Positions 1 to 9,798 are shown, counted from the first letter of the stretch. The stretch: DNA of 44,853 nt from Desulfohalobiaceae bacterium (GCA_021737615.1 JAIPDR010000005.1:1-44853); one strand, 5' to 3'. Program-made: numbers and translations. Notes: generated by a model not told the origin, from the letters alone.

Positions 1-8
1 AAGGTTAT

Positions 9-136
9 AGCAGAGCCTAAGAGTCCGGAGGGGGCAGGGATCCCCCATGAGCGAGCCTTAGAAAACCGAGAGCCGGAAGCGTTTAAGCGAAAGAGAGCCC
101 TGTGACCGGTTCGCATTCTTAAATGAAGTTTCATAC
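9..136 (+). repeat. intergenic repeat module X, copy 1
   Basis: This stretch of about 128 bp recurs almost unchanged at 11791-11917. By eye there are only about ten differences. Both copies start AGCAGAG and end GTTTCATAC, and both contain a G-run/CCCCC hairpin and the string GAGAGCCGGAAGCG. No open frame shared by the copies suggests a protein. In both places it is followed by a hairpin head of the H type. It is a non-coding, dispersed element of unknown function. Confidence 0.85.
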
Positions 137-137
137 G

Positions 138-180
138 AGGGGGAGAGGGGGAGGAAGGCGGAGGACGGCGGACAGAGGTT
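138..180. other. purine-rich intergenic tract
   Basis: A strongly G/A-biased tract dominated by GAGGG and GGAGG units lies between repeat module X and hairpin head H0. Nothing in it resembles a gene or a recognisable regulatory site. It is noted only so that the gap before lon is described. Confidence 0.5.
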
Positions 181-190
181 GAAAATCAGG

Positions 191-219
191 GGTCAGCTTG
201 GCCGCTGGCCGCGCTGACA
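191..219 (+). repeat. hairpin head H0 of the modular repeat family
   Basis: A 29-nt imperfect palindrome running from GGTCAGC to GCTGACA with a 3-nt loop (204-206). It has the same length and outer stem as the heads at 11491, 16978, 20984, 40959 and 44714. The inner stem differs: GGCC pairs with GGCC, instead of CTGCC with GGCAG. It is followed by ATA, like the other heads. A second short palindrome, TGACAGGCCTGTCA followed by ATATA, begins about 14 bp downstream. Confidence 0.65.
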
Positions 220-245
220 TACCCTGACTCTGACAGGCCTGTCAT

Positions 246-294
246 ATATCCGGTTTTGCCCCCCGGCGTGCCGCCGGGGGGCAAAACCGGATAT
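246..294 (-). terminator. long perfect hairpin at the 3' end of lon
   Basis: The arms 246-267 and 273-294 are perfectly complementary over 22 bp around a 5-nt loop (268-272). The stem reaches into the lon stop codon (294-296). It is GC-rich in the middle, with TTTTG/CAAAA near the base, so the U-run is inside the stem rather than after it. It probably ends or protects the tig-clpP-clpX-lon transcript. Confidence 0.75.
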
Positions 295-2747
295 CAGTGT
301 CTCTGAGGCTGATACTCTTCCTTGCGCAGGCTGTTGATCAGGGAAAAATCAGAGGCCGGTCCGCAGAAGATCTCCTCGCTCTGGACATTGACCAGGGCCT
401 GGGGCAGGACCTCATCCATATGGTCCACCTGGACGATTTCCAGATCCCGGAGGATCTCTCTGGGCACATCTTTCAAATCCTTATTGTTCTCTCTGGGTAT
501 GATGACCTTGGACACTCGCCCCCGATGAGCCGCCAGGAGTTTCTCCCGCAGGCCGCCGATGGGCAGGACCCGTCCCCGCAGGGTTATCTCGCCGGTCATG
601 GCCACTGCGTTGTCAACCGGCATATTCAACAGGGCCGAGACCAGAGCGGTGCTCATGGTGATTCCGGCCGAAGGACCGTCTTTGGGAGTGGCCCCTTCCG
701 GAATATGGATATGGATATCCACCTCCTTGTAAAACTCCGGCTTGAGCCCGAAGAGGTGCGTCCTGGAGCGGACGTAGCTCAGAGCTGCCTTGGCGGATTC
801 CTGCATGACATCGCCGATGGTCCCGGTGACTTCGATCTTGCCGGTCCCGGCCATGAGCACGGCTTCGATCATGAGCAGCTCGCCGCCCATCTCAGTCCAG
901 GCCAGCCCCACGCTCAGACCGACGCGGGCCTTGTCTTCACGCTCCTCATGGCGGTAATTGGGGACCCCCAGGTAGGAGGAAACACTATTTTTATTGACCA
1001 GGACCCTGCCTTCGGAAGCGGTTCCCTGGACGATCTTTTTGGCCACTTTACGATAGACCGAGGCCAGTTCCCGCTCCAGATTCCGCACTCCGGCCTCTCT
1101 GGTGTACTTGCGAATCACTTCCTGAACCGCCCCGTCTGAAATGTGGACCTGGTCCTCCTTAAGGCCATGTCTTTTCAGCTGCTTGGGCAAAAGAAAAGAA
1201 CGGGCGATCTTCATCTTCTCCGTCTCCAGGTAGCCGGGCAGACGGATGATCTCCATCCTGTCCCGCAGGGCCCAGGGTATGGTCTGCAGGGTATTGGCCG
1301 TGGTGATGAAGAAGACGTTGGATAAATCGTAATCAAGATCGAGATAATGATCGCTGAAGGCATAGTTCTGCTCCGGATCCAGGACCTCCAGCAGGGCGGA
1401 GGAGGGATCCCCCCGGAAATCGGTACTCATCTTGTCCACTTCATCCAGACAGATGACCGGATTGTTATACTCCTTACGCTTCAAGGACTGGAGGATCTTT
1501 CCGGGCAGGGCCCCGATATAGGTCCTTCTGTGGCCCCTGATTTCCGCTTCGTCCCGGACCCCGCCCAGGGAAAGGCGGACAAACTCCCGGTCCGTGGCCC
1601 TGGAGATGGATCTGGCCAGTGAGGTCTTTCCCACCCCGGGAGGCCCGACAAAACAGAGAATCTGGCCCTGGAGCTTTTCCACCAGGGTCTGAACCGCCAG
1701 ATACTCCAGAATCCGCTCTTTGGGCTTTTCCAGTCCGAAATGATCCTCGTCCAGAATTCTGGCCGCCTGATCGATGTCCTGGCAGGTCTCTTTGAGTTCG
1801 TCCCAGGGCAGGTCGAGGATACAATCCACATAATTCCTGACCACGGTGTATTCAGCCGAAGAAGGAGGGATCTGTTTGAGCTTTTGTATCTCCTTGCGGC
1901 CCTTTTCCCTGGCCTCTTCAGGCATGGCTTTGGCCTCGAGGCGTTCGAGCAGTTCATCGGCTTCAGCCCCTGAGTCCTGATCCGCTCCCATCTCCTTCTG
2001 GATGGCCTTCAGCTGTTCGTTTAAATAGTAATTTTTCTGATTGGCCTCCACCTGTTCCTTGACCCGGGAATTGATCTTCTGTTCCGTCTCTGAATACTCG
2101 ATCTGATTCAGAAGCAGACCGTAGGCCTCCTCCAGGCGGGTCACAGGTTCCATGATTTCCAGGACCTTCTGGGCCTTCTGAAAATCCACCTTCAGATGGG
2201 ACATGATCATGTCTGCCAGACGGCCCGGGTCTTCGATGCTGTTCAGTGACTTGACCACATCCTGAGTCAGTTTCTTATTGATGCCGGAAAATCTCTTGAT
2301 CGCACCCTGAACAAGATTGATCAAGGCCTTGACTTCGGTTCCGCTACCCGCATCTTCCTGCACCCTCTCCACCGTAACCACCGGGAAAGGCCGGTCCTGC
2401 TGCTCCAGCAAGGACTCCTGGCTGCTCCATCTGGCCCTGTAGCTGCCCTCGAACAGAACCTTGATGGTTCCATCGGGCATGCGCATCATCTGTAATATCT
2501 TACAGACGACTCCGACTTCAAACAGGTCGTCGCTTCCCGGCTCTTCGTCTCCGGGATTTTTCTGGGTCACCAGGAATATCTTTTTATTATACTTCTCAAG
2601 GGCCTGTTCCACAGCCTGAATTGATGCCTTGCGTCCGACATACAGGGGAACGATGGTCCTGGGGAACATGACCACCTCCCTCAATGTCATCAAGGGGACT
2701 TTGATTTCGGGGCTGTCATCGCCGAGTATTACTGTTTTCTCACTCAT
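294..2747 (-). CDS. lon: ATP-dependent protease Lon
   Basis: Lon (La) is a cytoplasmic AAA+ serine protease that degrades misfolded and short-lived regulatory proteins. The 817-aa length is normal for the family. Visible domains are the N-terminal LAN domain (about residues 15-215), a charged helical stretch, the AAA+ module and the C-terminal protease. The Walker A motif GPPGVGKTS is at 368-376 and the Walker B acidic pair at D435-E436. The protease contains PKDGPSAG and GGLREK, giving the Ser693/Lys736 catalytic dyad. The start is supported by GGAGG four bases before the ATG. It is the last gene of the tig-clpP-clpX-lon run, 22 bp after clpX, so the main chaperone and protease activities are probably co-expressed. 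Nothing essential is missing. Confidence 0.97.
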   Translation of the reverse strand: MSEKTVILGDDSPEIKVPLMTLREVVMFPRTIVPLYVGRKASIQAVEQALEKYNKKIFLVTQKNPGDEEPGSDDLFEVGVVCKILQMMRMPDGTIKVLFEGSYRARWSSQESLLEQQDRPFPVVTVERVQEDAGSGTEVKALINLVQGAIKRFSGINKKLTQDVVKSLNSIEDPGRLADMIMSHLKVDFQKAQKVLEIMEPVTRLEEAYGLLLNQIEYSETEQKINSRVKEQVEANQKNYYLNEQLKAIQKEMGADQDSGAEADELLERLEAKAMPEEAREKGRKEIQKLKQIPPSSAEYTVVRNYVDCILDLPWDELKETCQDIDQAARILDEDHFGLEKPKERILEYLAVQTLVEKLQGQILCFVGPPGVGKTSLARSISRATDREFVRLSLGGVRDEAEIRGHRRTYIGALPGKILQSLKRKEYNNPVICLDEVDKMSTDFRGDPSSALLEVLDPEQNYAFSDHYLDLDYDLSNVFFITTANTLQTIPWALRDRMEIIRLPGYLETEKMKIARSFLLPKQLKRHGLKEDQVHISDGAVQEVIRKYTREAGVRNLERELASVYRKVAKKIVQGTASEGRVLVNKNSVSSYLGVPNYRHEEREDKARVGLSVGLAWTEMGGELLMIEAVLMAGTGKIEVTGTIGDVMQESAKAALSYVRSRTHLFGLKPEFYKEVDIHIHIPEGATPKDGPSAGITMSTALVSALLNMPVDNAVAMTGEITLRGRVLPIGGLREKLLAAHRGRVSKVIIPRENNKDLKDVPREILRDLEIVQVDHMDEVLPQALVNVQSEEIFCGPASDFSLINSLRKEEYQPQRH

Positions 2748-2769
2748 ATTTCCTCCGCCTTATTTCTTT

Positions 2770-4017
2770 CTAGGCTGTCTTGGCCTCCTGCTCATAGATG
2801 AGCAGCGGTTCAACCCCGGACTCGACCATAGCCTTGTTGATCACGCACTCCTTGACCCCCTGCAGTGAGGGCAGCCGATACATGATATCCAGCATGATGC
2901 CCTCCATGACGCTTCTCAACCCCCGGGCTCCGGTCTTTCGTTCCATGGCCAGACGGGCAATGGCATTGAGGGCGTTTTTGGAAAAACGCAACTGGACTTT
3001 ATCCAGCTCAAAGAGCTTCTTGTATTGTTTGACCAGGGCATTGACCGGTTCCGTCAAAATCCTGACCAGGTCTTCTTCTTCGAGTTCATCCAGAGCGGCC
3101 ACAATCGGAATACGGCCCACGAATTCAGGAATCAGGCCGAATTTGATCAGATCTTCGGGCTGGGCCAGACGCAGGATTTCACCTACTTTTTCCTGGCCGC
3201 TTTCAACCAGCTCGGCCCCAAAGCCCATAGCCCGCCCCTTGGTTCTTTGCCGGATTACCTTCTCCAGACCGATAAAAGCGCCGCCCATCACGAACAGGAT
3301 GTTGCTGGTATTGAGCTTGATATATTCCTGCTGGGGGTGCTTCCGCCCCCCTTTGGGTGGAATGGAGGCTTCAGTGCCTTCCATTATCTTCAACAGGGCC
3401 TGCTGCACCCCTTCTCCGGAGACATCCCTGGTGATCGAAGCACTGTCCGATTTTCTGGAAATCTTGTCGATCTCGTCGATATAGACAATCCCCTTGGAAG
3501 CGGCTTCGATATCGTAGTCGGCATTCTGCAGCAGCTGAACCAGGATGTTCTCAACATCTTCGCCCACATAACCCGCTTCGGTCAGGGTCGTGGCGTCGGC
3601 GATGGCAAAGGGAACCTTCAGGATCCTGGCCAGGGTCTGGGCCAAAAGGGTTTTCCCGCAGCCCGTGGGACCGAGGAGTAGAATGTTGCTCTTATCCAGA
3701 GTCACGTCCTGCACGGCGGCATCATGGTAGTGAACCCTTTTGTAGTGATTGTAGACGGCCACGGACAAGACCCTTTTGGCCTGGTCCTGTCCGATGATGT
3801 GATCATCCAGTTTCTTTTTCAGGTCTGAGGGCGGCAACAGCGATCCGGATTCCGATTCTTCACTGATTTTGTCATGGGTCAGAATCTCGTTGCACAGGGA
3901 TATGCACTCATCGCAGATATAGACATCCGGACCGGCAATCAAACGCTGCACTTCTTCCTGGGTCTTAGCGCAGAAAGAGCAGCACAGTTCCTGCATTTTT
4001 CCTTCTTTTTCAGTCAT
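2770..4017 (-). CDS. clpX: ATP-dependent Clp protease ATP-binding subunit ClpX
   Basis: ClpX is the AAA+ unfoldase that feeds substrates to ClpP. From the chosen start the protein has 415 residues, the usual length. An N-terminal zinc-binding domain shows C13-C16 and C35-C38. It is followed by Walker A GPTGCGKT (116-123), the substrate-gripping pore loop GYVG (149-152), Walker B DE (181-182) and an RKH loop. The frame stays open up to 4110, but that adds 31 unlikely residues. The ATG at 4017 is preceded by AGGT at suitable distance and begins [12 protein letters not shown], close to known ClpX N-termini. It lies between clpP and lon on the same strand, the standard arrangement for this operon. 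Confidence 0.96.
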   Translation of the reverse strand: MTEKEGKMQELCCSFCAKTQEEVQRLIAGPDVYICDECISLCNEILTHDKISEESESGSLLPPSDLKKKLDDHIIGQDQAKRVLSVAVYNHYKRVHYHDAAVQDVTLDKSNILLLGPTGCGKTLLAQTLARILKVPFAIADATTLTEAGYVGEDVENILVQLLQNADYDIEAASKGIVYIDEIDKISRKSDSASITRDVSGEGVQQALLKIMEGTEASIPPKGGRKHPQQEYIKLNTSNILFVMGGAFIGLEKVIRQRTKGRAMGFGAELVESGQEKVGEILRLAQPEDLIKFGLIPEFVGRIPIVAALDELEEEDLVRILTEPVNALVKQYKKLFELDKVQLRFSKNALNAIARLAMERKTGARGLRSVMEGIMLDIMYRLPSLQGVKECVINKAMVESGVEPLLIYEQEAKTA

Positions 4018-4251
4018 GTGCTTACCTGTTCTGTTTGAAACCCGAGGCTGATCGGTTCGGGCCTGAATCCTTTTCGGTTCAACCCCCGTACCTTCAGCCG
4101 GGTTTGTCATTTCTTAAACAGCCTCAACGAAAACGATGATTGGTCGTAAACTTGCCCGATACGAGGCACAAAAATTTTGAAATTGCGGTGTCTTCAAATA
4201 CATGAGGATTCCAAAATCTTGCAGTGACGAAGTAGATGGGGCGTCCAAGCA

Positions 4252-4854
4252 CTAAATATCAGCCTGCATCGCTTTTCTCGAGGACAGAACCTGATCGATG
4301 ACCCCATAATTCCTGGCTTCGTCAGCGCCCATGAAGTAATCGCGGTCGGTGTCCTGTTCCACCTTTTCCAGAGACTGCGAAGTGTGTAAGGACAGAATAT
4401 CATTCAAGGCGCCCTTCAAACGGATGATCTCCCTGGCCTGGATATCGATGTCCGAGGCCTGTCCCTGGAAGCCTCCCATGGGTTGATGCAGTAAGATCCG
4501 GCTATGCGGGAGACAGTAACGCATGCCGTTCGTGCCGGCGGCCAGAAGGACCGCAGCCATGCTGGCGGCCTGGCCCAGACACAGCGTGGCCACCGGCGCG
4601 GATATGTACTGCATGGTGTCGTAAACCGCCAATCCCGCGGTCACTGAGCCGCCGGGGCTGTTGATGTAAAAATTGATTTCCTTGCTCGGATCTTCAGACT
4701 CCAGAAAAAGAAACTGCGCACAGAGCAGGTTGGCAATATGATCGTCAACAGGGGTGCCAAGAAGGATGATCCTGTCCTTTAGCAACCTCGAGTAGATATC
4801 ATAAGCCCGTTCCCCGCGACCAGTGCTCTCGATGACTATCGGTATAGTGGACAT
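4252..4854 (-). CDS. clpP: ATP-dependent Clp protease proteolytic subunit ClpP
   Basis: ClpP forms the tetradecameric barrel peptidase that works with ClpX. At 200 aa it is full length. The catalytic triad is present: Ser98 in GQAASMAA, His123 in RILLHQP and Asp172 in [15 protein letters not shown] (oxyanion region) is also intact. Met1 has a weak purine-rich ribosome site (AAGAGAG). A recurring 24-nt motif lies upstream at 4899-4922 in the orientation of the gene. The 234-bp gap to clpX holds no further gene or strong terminator, so read-through into clpX is expected. Confidence 0.96.
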   Translation of the reverse strand: MSTIPIVIESTGRGERAYDIYSRLLKDRIILLGTPVDDHIANLLCAQFLFLESEDPSKEINFYINSPGGSVTAGLAVYDTMQYISAPVATLCLGQAASMAAVLLAAGTNGMRYCLPHSRILLHQPMGGFQGQASDIDIQAREIIRLKGALNDILSLHTSQSLEKVEQDTDRDYFMGADEARNYGVIDQVLSSRKAMQADI

Positions 4855-4898
4855 GAATATTTCTCTCTTATTATTCTGGTTTCAAAAACAAGGCTTAT

Positions 4899-4922
4899 AC
4901 TTACTATCGTGATGAATTGAGG
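4899..4922 (-). promoter_or_regulatory. 24-nt recurring leader motif L, copy 1 (before clpP)
   Basis: Read on the minus strand this is CCTCAATTC followed by ATCACG, a variable triplet and GTAAGT. The same 24-nt pattern occurs at 8932-8955, 21080-21103 and 39371-39394 with at most a few changes. Here it lies 45 bp before the clpP start. It does not look like a sigma-70 promoter. Its role is unknown. Confidence 0.55.
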
Positions 4923-4997
4923 GTATCTTTACATTAAATCCTTTCAGTCGCTTCGATGAGGGAGCTACAGCAATGAATCCCTCCAGGGAGTATTTCA

Positions 4998-6362
4998 TTA
5001 CGCATTCTCTTCATCCGGGGATCCGCTTTCATCCGGGTTTTCGGTCTCGGCCGCCGCTTCGGGTTCTCCGGATTCTTCAGGTTCAATTTCCTGCAGCTCG
5101 GCCTTTTCATAGAGGACCTCTGCGGCCCGGTCTGCCAGGAGGCTGTCCTTGAGGGCGAACATCAGGTTGTTATCTTCGTAATGCTTTCTGAGCTGCTCCG
5201 GATCCTGCCTATTTCTAACCGCGGTCTGGTACAGGTACTGGTCCACTTCTTGTGGAGATATGCTCAAGTCTTCTTTCTTGGCAATCTCCAATAGGATCAG
5301 GTGGTTTTTGACCAATTCCTCTGCTTCCGGTCTCAGCTTTTCCTTGAGCTCCTCCGGGCTGCCCTCCGCTTCCAGGCTCTTGCCTTCCTGCTCCAGACGT
5401 TTCTGTTTGTTTTCCAGCATTCCGTCGAGCTGTCTTTCAACCATGGTTTCAGGCAAAGCAAAATCCGTCTTGGCACTGAGCTGGTCCAGGAGTTTCTTCT
5501 GGACCCTTGATTTCTCCATGTTTTCGAAATACCCATGGAAATTTTCTTCAATCTGTTTGCGCAGGCTTTCAACACTCCCGTGACCGGCAACTTTCTGGGC
5601 CAGTTCCTCATCCACCGCCGGTAGGACTCTTTCCTTGATCACGTTCAAATGGACCTGCATGGTCACGGTCTGCCCGGCCAGATCCTGATTGATGAAATCA
5701 TCGGGGAAAGTGACCTCGCCTTCTCCGGATTGACCGGGGAGCAGTCCCTTGACAATCTCCTCGAAGTCGGACAGGGCCTGGGCTTCGCCCAGAGGCAGCT
5801 CAAACTTGTCCTGCTTGATATTCTCCAGGGGCTGCCCGTTCTGAAAGGCGGCAAAATCGATGACCGCAACATCTCCGTCCCGGGGATGCCGCTCCTCCTT
5901 GACCAATTCCAGGGTGCTGTTTTCAAAGCGAATCCGTTCCAGAGCGTTGTTGACCATCTCTTCGCTAACGACCGGCTTTCTCTTTTCAGCCTGAAGCCCG
6001 TGGTATTCAGGGAGATCGATCTCAGGGACAAACTCGAAGCTGAAGGAGTAACGATAGTCTTGATCTCTAGTGATGGGCCCCGCATCCACATCGACGCCGC
6101 CCAGGGGCTCCAGTCCTATTTCGCCGAGGATCTGCGAGAAATGAACATTGAGCAGGTCCTGGGCTGCCTGGTTGTAGATCTCTTTCTTGAACTTCTGCTC
6201 CACCAAAGATCCGGGGACCTTTCCTTGCCGGAATCCCGAGAGCTTCAAATCCTTGCGCTGCATGGCCACTGCCGCTCCAATGGCCGCATTGATCTCATCT
6301 GAGCCAACCTGGACCGAGACCTGTTTTTTCACTGAGTTCACATCTTCAACCTGATACTCCAT
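4998..6362 (-). CDS. tig: trigger factor (ribosome-associated chaperone, peptidyl-prolyl isomerase)
   Basis: Trigger factor binds the ribosome exit tunnel and shields nascent chains. The N-terminal ribosome-binding domain contains GFRQGKVPG (residues 43-51). This is the usual GFRxGKVP signature with Gln where E. coli has Lys. A FKBP-type isomerase domain follows (about 155-245, DGDVAVIDF to VTFPDDF), then the helical C-terminal chaperone arms. The tail is strongly acidic (residues from about 420). At 454 aa it is slightly longer than E. coli Tig because of that tail. AGGAGG nine bases before the ATG supports the start. It is first in the run leading to clpP, clpX and lon. Confidence 0.96.
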   Translation of the reverse strand: MEYQVEDVNSVKKQVSVQVGSDEINAAIGAAVAMQRKDLKLSGFRQGKVPGSLVEQKFKKEIYNQAAQDLLNVHFSQILGEIGLEPLGGVDVDAGPITRDQDYRYSFSFEFVPEIDLPEYHGLQAEKRKPVVSEEMVNNALERIRFENSTLELVKEERHPRDGDVAVIDFAAFQNGQPLENIKQDKFELPLGEAQALSDFEEIVKGLLPGQSGEGEVTFPDDFINQDLAGQTVTMQVHLNVIKERVLPAVDEELAQKVAGHGSVESLRKQIEENFHGYFENMEKSRVQKKLLDQLSAKTDFALPETMVERQLDGMLENKQKRLEQEGKSLEAEGSPEELKEKLRPEAEELVKNHLILLEIAKKEDLSISPQEVDQYLYQTAVRNRQDPEQLRKHYEDNNLMFALKDSLLADRAAEVLYEKAELQEIEPEESGEPEAAAETENPDESGSPDEENA

Positions 6363-6404
6363 CGTGCAGATCCTCCTAACTGATTATTAAAATTATTTTT
6401 CCAG

Positions 6405-6450
6405 CAATAAAAAAAAGCCGTTTTTTGCGGGCATACCCGATAATCCCGGC
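6405..6450 (-). terminator. possible terminator or attenuator in the tig leader
   Basis: On the minus strand a small GCCG/CGGC stem encloses the hairpin CGGG-TATG-CCCG. It is followed directly by eight T residues. It lies downstream of the tig promoter and upstream of the tig start, and also downstream of the hydrolase stop at 6507. It may therefore end the hydrolase transcript, attenuate tig, or both. The stems are short, so the call is weak. Confidence 0.35.
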
Positions 6451-6461
6451 ACCGTTTTACA

Positions 6462-6496
6462 ACTATAAGTTATAACCCTCAATTCTTAGTTGTCAA
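6462..6496 (-). promoter_or_regulatory. sigma-70-type promoter for tig-clpP-clpX-lon
   Basis: On the minus strand TTGACA (6491-6496, a perfect -35) is followed after 16 bp by TATAAC (6469-6474, 5 of 6 matches to the -10 consensus). A start near 6462 would give tig a leader of about 100 nt. The promoter lies just after the stop of the upstream hydrolase gene, so tig can be transcribed independently of it. Confidence 0.65.
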
Positions 6497-6506
6497 CCCG
6501 ACATCC

Positions 6507-8669
6507 TCACAGCTCCTGATACTCTCCCTTGAGCCAGTTTTGCATGTTGTTGCAATAGAGCCTGGAAAACCTCCTGTCTGAAACCCCTCCCGGTAAATTG
6601 GAGAAAAGGGCTTGAGTCCCGAGGTCGACGACCATTCGATAGGACGGGCCGAAGGTGGTAGTCCTGTTCATGGTCCGACATATCTGCCCCTGGAGAATTG
6701 TGGCCCTGCCGCCGGGGAGCTGTATCGGCCCTCTGTCGAACCCGAACCACCCGGGCAGCTTTCCCCCGAAGAGCAGATGCGAGATCGTCACCCTTCTGGT
6801 CTGCCCATACTCCGGGACGTCTGCGGACAGCCCCCTGGCAACCGCCTGTTGCAGCAGTTCCTCTTGGTCCTTTTCCCGGAACCAGGTTGAGTCGGGATGT
6901 AAGAGGACTTGATCGAAGTTGCCGAAGTAATAGCACAAAAGGGCCGTTTCTGTCAGAAGATAGTCCATGACTTCCCGGCCCAAACCATTGTCTCCGAAAA
7001 CAGTCAGCAGGATCTCCCGGTAGATCCTCTCGAAGAGCGCGGCTCCTCTGGATTGCGGCGCATAGCTGTAGTCCCAGGCCCTGAGGATCTCAGCCTCCTT
7101 GGTTTCCGGGAGAAGCGGGGTGATGATCGGCAGCAGCCTCTCTGCCTGCAGGGAAAAAAGATCGTTTTGCATGGTCTGCATAAAGGCTATATCCAGGGGC
7201 GGACTCTGCTTTAACATCGAGGTGATCCTCCGGGCCCGGTGGTCGGCCACGGGCAGATTGATCGGATCCGCCGGCCCCAGGTGGTTCAGGTCATGATTGG
7301 CCGAGACGATGAATCCCGATTCAGGGTTCAGGACAGCCGGCAGCTCCTTTGGATCGACAAACTCCGGACCGGCAATCCCCTCTTCCCAGGCCGGCTGAGG
7401 CAGGAGGCCGCTCGCCTTGTCCACTCTCTTGAACAGCCTGCCGCTCATCTGCAGCCCGATGTTGCCCCGGACGTCGGCCAGGACAAAGCACCAGCCCCCG
7501 GACTGCATCTGCCGGTAGAGGGTCATGGCCTCCGGGACGTCCTTGGCTTCTGGAATCTGGAGATAGCTAAAATCGGAGCCCCCGCACCCCCGGGCGGCTG
7601 CCCAGGACATAACCAGGTAGTATCCCTCTTCATAAGGATCGCCTTCCAGCACCCCCAGATCGTTTTCATAGAAGACCGCCTCCTCGGTCCGGCCCTTCTT
7701 GAGCCTGATCTTCTCCCGGCGCCTGCTGAAGGGAACCCAATTTTCACCGCGCCTGTAGCAGCCGTTTCGGCAGTGTTCTATGTTATAATCGATCATGTCC
7801 ATAAAGGCATAGGTGACCCCGAAGGCCAGGTCATCGCTCCGCCCGATAAGCACTCCGGGGGCCCCGGGGAAGGCGGCCCCTTTGATCGTCTTTCCCGGAA
7901 TCCGCAAAACCACCTCCTGCCAGATGGAGGGCAGCCTGTTGACTTCCAGATGGGGGTCATTGCAGAGCAGAGGCAATCCCGAGACAGTCAGTTCCCCGGA
8001 AACGGCCCAGGCGTTACTGGCCGAAATCCGGGGCAGAAGGCCAATCCAGGTCAAGGAATCCGGGACAACCGGTTCGACGAGGCTGACTTTTTTCAAGAGG
8101 TTGTAATCGATATCGTCCCGGAGATAAGGAAACAGCTCCCTAATCCGCTCTTCGTCGACTCCCTCTTGCACCATCTGCAGAATCAGCTTTTCCATGTTCG
8201 CCTGGCTTTCAGCCAGACCGACGAACCCCATGACTTTGGCCAGAGAGATCACATCCTCGATCCGCAAAGGTTCCGGCCTGTAGCCAAGCAGCCTGAGCTC
8301 GAAGACCGGCCTGTTTTGGGTGAGAAAATAATTGAATCCGTCCACATAGGCCGTCAACTGCTTTTTCAGCTCAGGATCGAGCCTGGCGATCTGATTCTCC
8401 GGGTCAGGCAGAAAATTGATTCGTCTGGCCTTTTTGTCCATTGCAATCAGCTCGGGATGGGCCGTCAGGCATTCCGAGAGCCTGCCCTGATAGGCCAGCC
8501 TGGTCAAAAGGACCTGGAGCTGCCGGTCGCTGGCATGGACAAAGCCGTGCCCAAAGGCCAGATCTTCATAATTTCCGGCTGTGATGCAGGGAACCCCCCG
8601 GCTGTTTCTCTCGAGCCTGATGCCGCCTGCGGGACCCTTGAGGGTCATCGGGTCATTTTTTAAGCGCAT
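6507..8669 (-). CDS. penicillin acylase family Ntn-hydrolase
   Basis: Members of this family hydrolyse amide bonds between an acyl group and an amine, for example penicillins, acyl-homoserine lactones or N-acyl amino acids. They self-cleave to expose an N-terminal Ser. The 720-aa protein shows the family N-terminal pattern RNSRGVPCI...GHGFVHASDRQLQ and the processing/nucleophile region RISASNAWAVSG, with Ser218 as the likely catalytic residue. LCNDPHLEV follows, as expected for the beta subunit. There is no signal peptide, whereas most characterised members are periplasmic, so this one probably acts in the cytoplasm. It is co-directional with the GntR gene. The context suggests hydrolysis of a compound imported by the nearby peptide-type ABC transporter. 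The true substrate is unknown. Confidence 0.88.
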   Translation of the reverse strand: MRLKNDPMTLKGPAGGIRLERNSRGVPCITAGNYEDLAFGHGFVHASDRQLQVLLTRLAYQGRLSECLTAHPELIAMDKKARRINFLPDPENQIARLDPELKKQLTAYVDGFNYFLTQNRPVFELRLLGYRPEPLRIEDVISLAKVMGFVGLAESQANMEKLILQMVQEGVDEERIRELFPYLRDDIDYNLLKKVSLVEPVVPDSLTWIGLLPRISASNAWAVSGELTVSGLPLLCNDPHLEVNRLPSIWQEVVLRIPGKTIKGAAFPGAPGVLIGRSDDLAFGVTYAFMDMIDYNIEHCRNGCYRRGENWVPFSRRREKIRLKKGRTEEAVFYENDLGVLEGDPYEEGYYLVMSWAAARGCGGSDFSYLQIPEAKDVPEAMTLYRQMQSGGWCFVLADVRGNIGLQMSGRLFKRVDKASGLLPQPAWEEGIAGPEFVDPKELPAVLNPESGFIVSANHDLNHLGPADPINLPVADHRARRITSMLKQSPPLDIAFMQTMQNDLFSLQAERLLPIITPLLPETKEAEILRAWDYSYAPQSRGAALFERIYREILLTVFGDNGLGREVMDYLLTETALLCYYFGNFDQVLLHPDSTWFREKDQEELLQQAVARGLSADVPEYGQTRRVTISHLLFGGKLPGWFGFDRGPIQLPGGRATILQGQICRTMNRTTTFGPSYRMVVDLGTQALFSNLPGGVSDRRFSRLYCNNMQNWLKGEYQEL

Positions 8670-8960
8670 ATCTTCAAAACTCTTTGCCGTTTTCTAAAAT
8701 TTGAAACATTATTTGGACAAGTATCATTTTTGCTTAAATTCGAAGCACGAAATTCGCCTCCGGCTCGTAGAGCCTACGCCTCGGAGAGAAATCCGAAACC
8801 CCAGTGAAATGAGAAGAGATTTCACGGGGCAGGCAAGCACGAAATTCAAATTTTCAAACGAAGACAGGCAACAAACCCCATACCAGAAGTTGGCATAATT
8901 TGCGGTTTGTATTTGCCTTCAATAACGAAAACCTCAATTTATGACGGCCGTAAGTCTATC
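8670..8960. repeat. gene-free intergenic region with short repeats
   Basis: No credible gene is seen here. The 65-codon plus-strand frame (8701-8898) reads low-complexity repeat DNA. The 13-bp direct repeat AAGCACGAAATTC occurs at 8743-8755 and 8835-8847. Between them are two hairpins: CTCCGGCTC-GTA-GAGCC with CGGAG further on, and CCCC-A-GTGAAAT pairing with ATTTCAC-GGGG. The region looks like accumulated intergenic repeats of the kind often seen in Desulfobacterota. Confidence 0.6.
8932..8955 (+). promoter_or_regulatory. 24-nt recurring leader motif L, copy 2
   Basis: CCTCAATTTATGACG, a triplet (GCC) and GTAAGT, matching the copy at 21080-21103 in all but two or three positions. It lies immediately beyond the stop of the GntR gene (8961). 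It reads on the plus strand, where no gene follows, so here it cannot be the leader of an adjacent gene. It may be a relic. Confidence 0.5.
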
Positions 8961-9713
8961 TCAAGACGGCGGTGCGGTGTAGACGTACTCCAGGGTATGG
9001 ATATTGAATTTGTAACGGTCCCCGCGGTAAAGATAGGTGCCGAATTCGATGGGTATGCCTGCGGCGTCGAACATGGTGCACTCTAAAAGCAGACAGGGCA
9101 GCGGCGACCGGGCCCGAAACAGGGACTGCTCACTTTTGTCGGTCATAACGGCACCGAAACTCTGATTGGCCTGACTGGGAACTATGTTGTAATGCTCCTT
9201 CAGAAGCGGATAGCGGAGGCGGTTGAGATCAAAGGAAAGAAGCTCCTGAAACTCCGGGTACGGCAGATAGCTCTGCTCGATCATGACCGGCTCGCCGTTG
9301 CCCAAGAACAGGTACTGCAAAGCGATGACCCGGCCTGCGTTACCTAAATCCAGAAGCCGGGCCGGTTTTTCTTCGGCCTGAACCACTTCCGCCCTGAGGA
9401 GCTCCAGGCTCGGTGTCACCCCGTAGCGCTGCATATCGGAAAAAAAGCCGGTGGCCACTTCCATATTATACACAAACTCCCGGGGGCTTTCGGACACAAG
9501 GAATGTCCCCCTTCCCTGTTCCCGGACAACCATGCCCTCGACCACCATCTTGTTCAACGCCTTGCGGACAGTCATCCGATTGACCCCGAAACGGGCGGCC
9601 AGTTCCGTTTCCGAAGGCAGTATGTCGCCGAAGCCTACTTTTTTCCGCTGAACCAAGCCGTGCAGCCAATCGTATATCTGCAGATACTTCGGAATTCCCG
9701 TCACTCTTTTCAT
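8961..9713 (-). CDS. GntR family transcriptional regulator, HutC/UTRA subfamily
   Basis: An N-terminal winged helix-turn-helix (about residues 8-75, with ILPSETELAARFGVNRMTVRKALNKM) is followed by a UTRA effector-binding domain (about 95-240, ending YRGDRYKF). HutC-type regulators usually repress neighbouring transport or catabolic genes until a small ligand binds. The gene is divergent from the substrate-binding protein gene at 9893. A 17-bp palindrome of the GTATATAC type between them fits the known half-sites of this subfamily, so it probably controls that operon and perhaps itself. The ATG at 9713 was chosen; a GTG directly before it is also in frame. Length (250 aa) is normal. Confidence 0.93.
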   Translation of the reverse strand: MKRVTGIPKYLQIYDWLHGLVQRKKVGFGDILPSETELAARFGVNRMTVRKALNKMVVEGMVVREQGRGTFLVSESPREFVYNMEVATGFFSDMQRYGVTPSLELLRAEVVQAEEKPARLLDLGNAGRVIALQYLFLGNGEPVMIEQSYLPYPEFQELLSFDLNRLRYPLLKEHYNIVPSQANQSFGAVMTDKSEQSLFRARSPLPCLLLECTMFDAAGIPIEFGTYLYRGDRYKFNIHTLEYVYTAPPS

Positions 9714-9768
9714 CACCCGCTACATGACCTTTTTTTGAAAAAAAATTCCTTTCTTTTTCCCTATTCTC

Positions 9769-9797
9769 TTGACACCGGCACTATCTTTGTCTAAACG
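9769..9797 (+). promoter_or_regulatory. probable promoter of the peptide-type ABC transporter operon
   Basis: A perfect -35 hexamer TTGACA (9769-9774) is followed after 17 bp by TAAACG (9792-9797), a poor -10. The palindromic operator begins 2 bp further on. A weak -10 next to an operator fits a regulated promoter. The binding-protein start codon is about 95 bp downstream. Confidence 0.5.
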
Positions 9798-9798
9798 T

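Noticed and set aside
7239-8663. 474-codon plus-strand frame opposite the penicillin-acylase-like gene
   Set aside because: Composition is that of an antisense shadow; no motif or ribosome site, and the minus-strand gene is clearly real.
8701-8898. 65-codon plus-strand frame
   Set aside because: It translates the AAGCACGAAATTC repeats and nearby hairpins; no ribosome site and no family resemblance.
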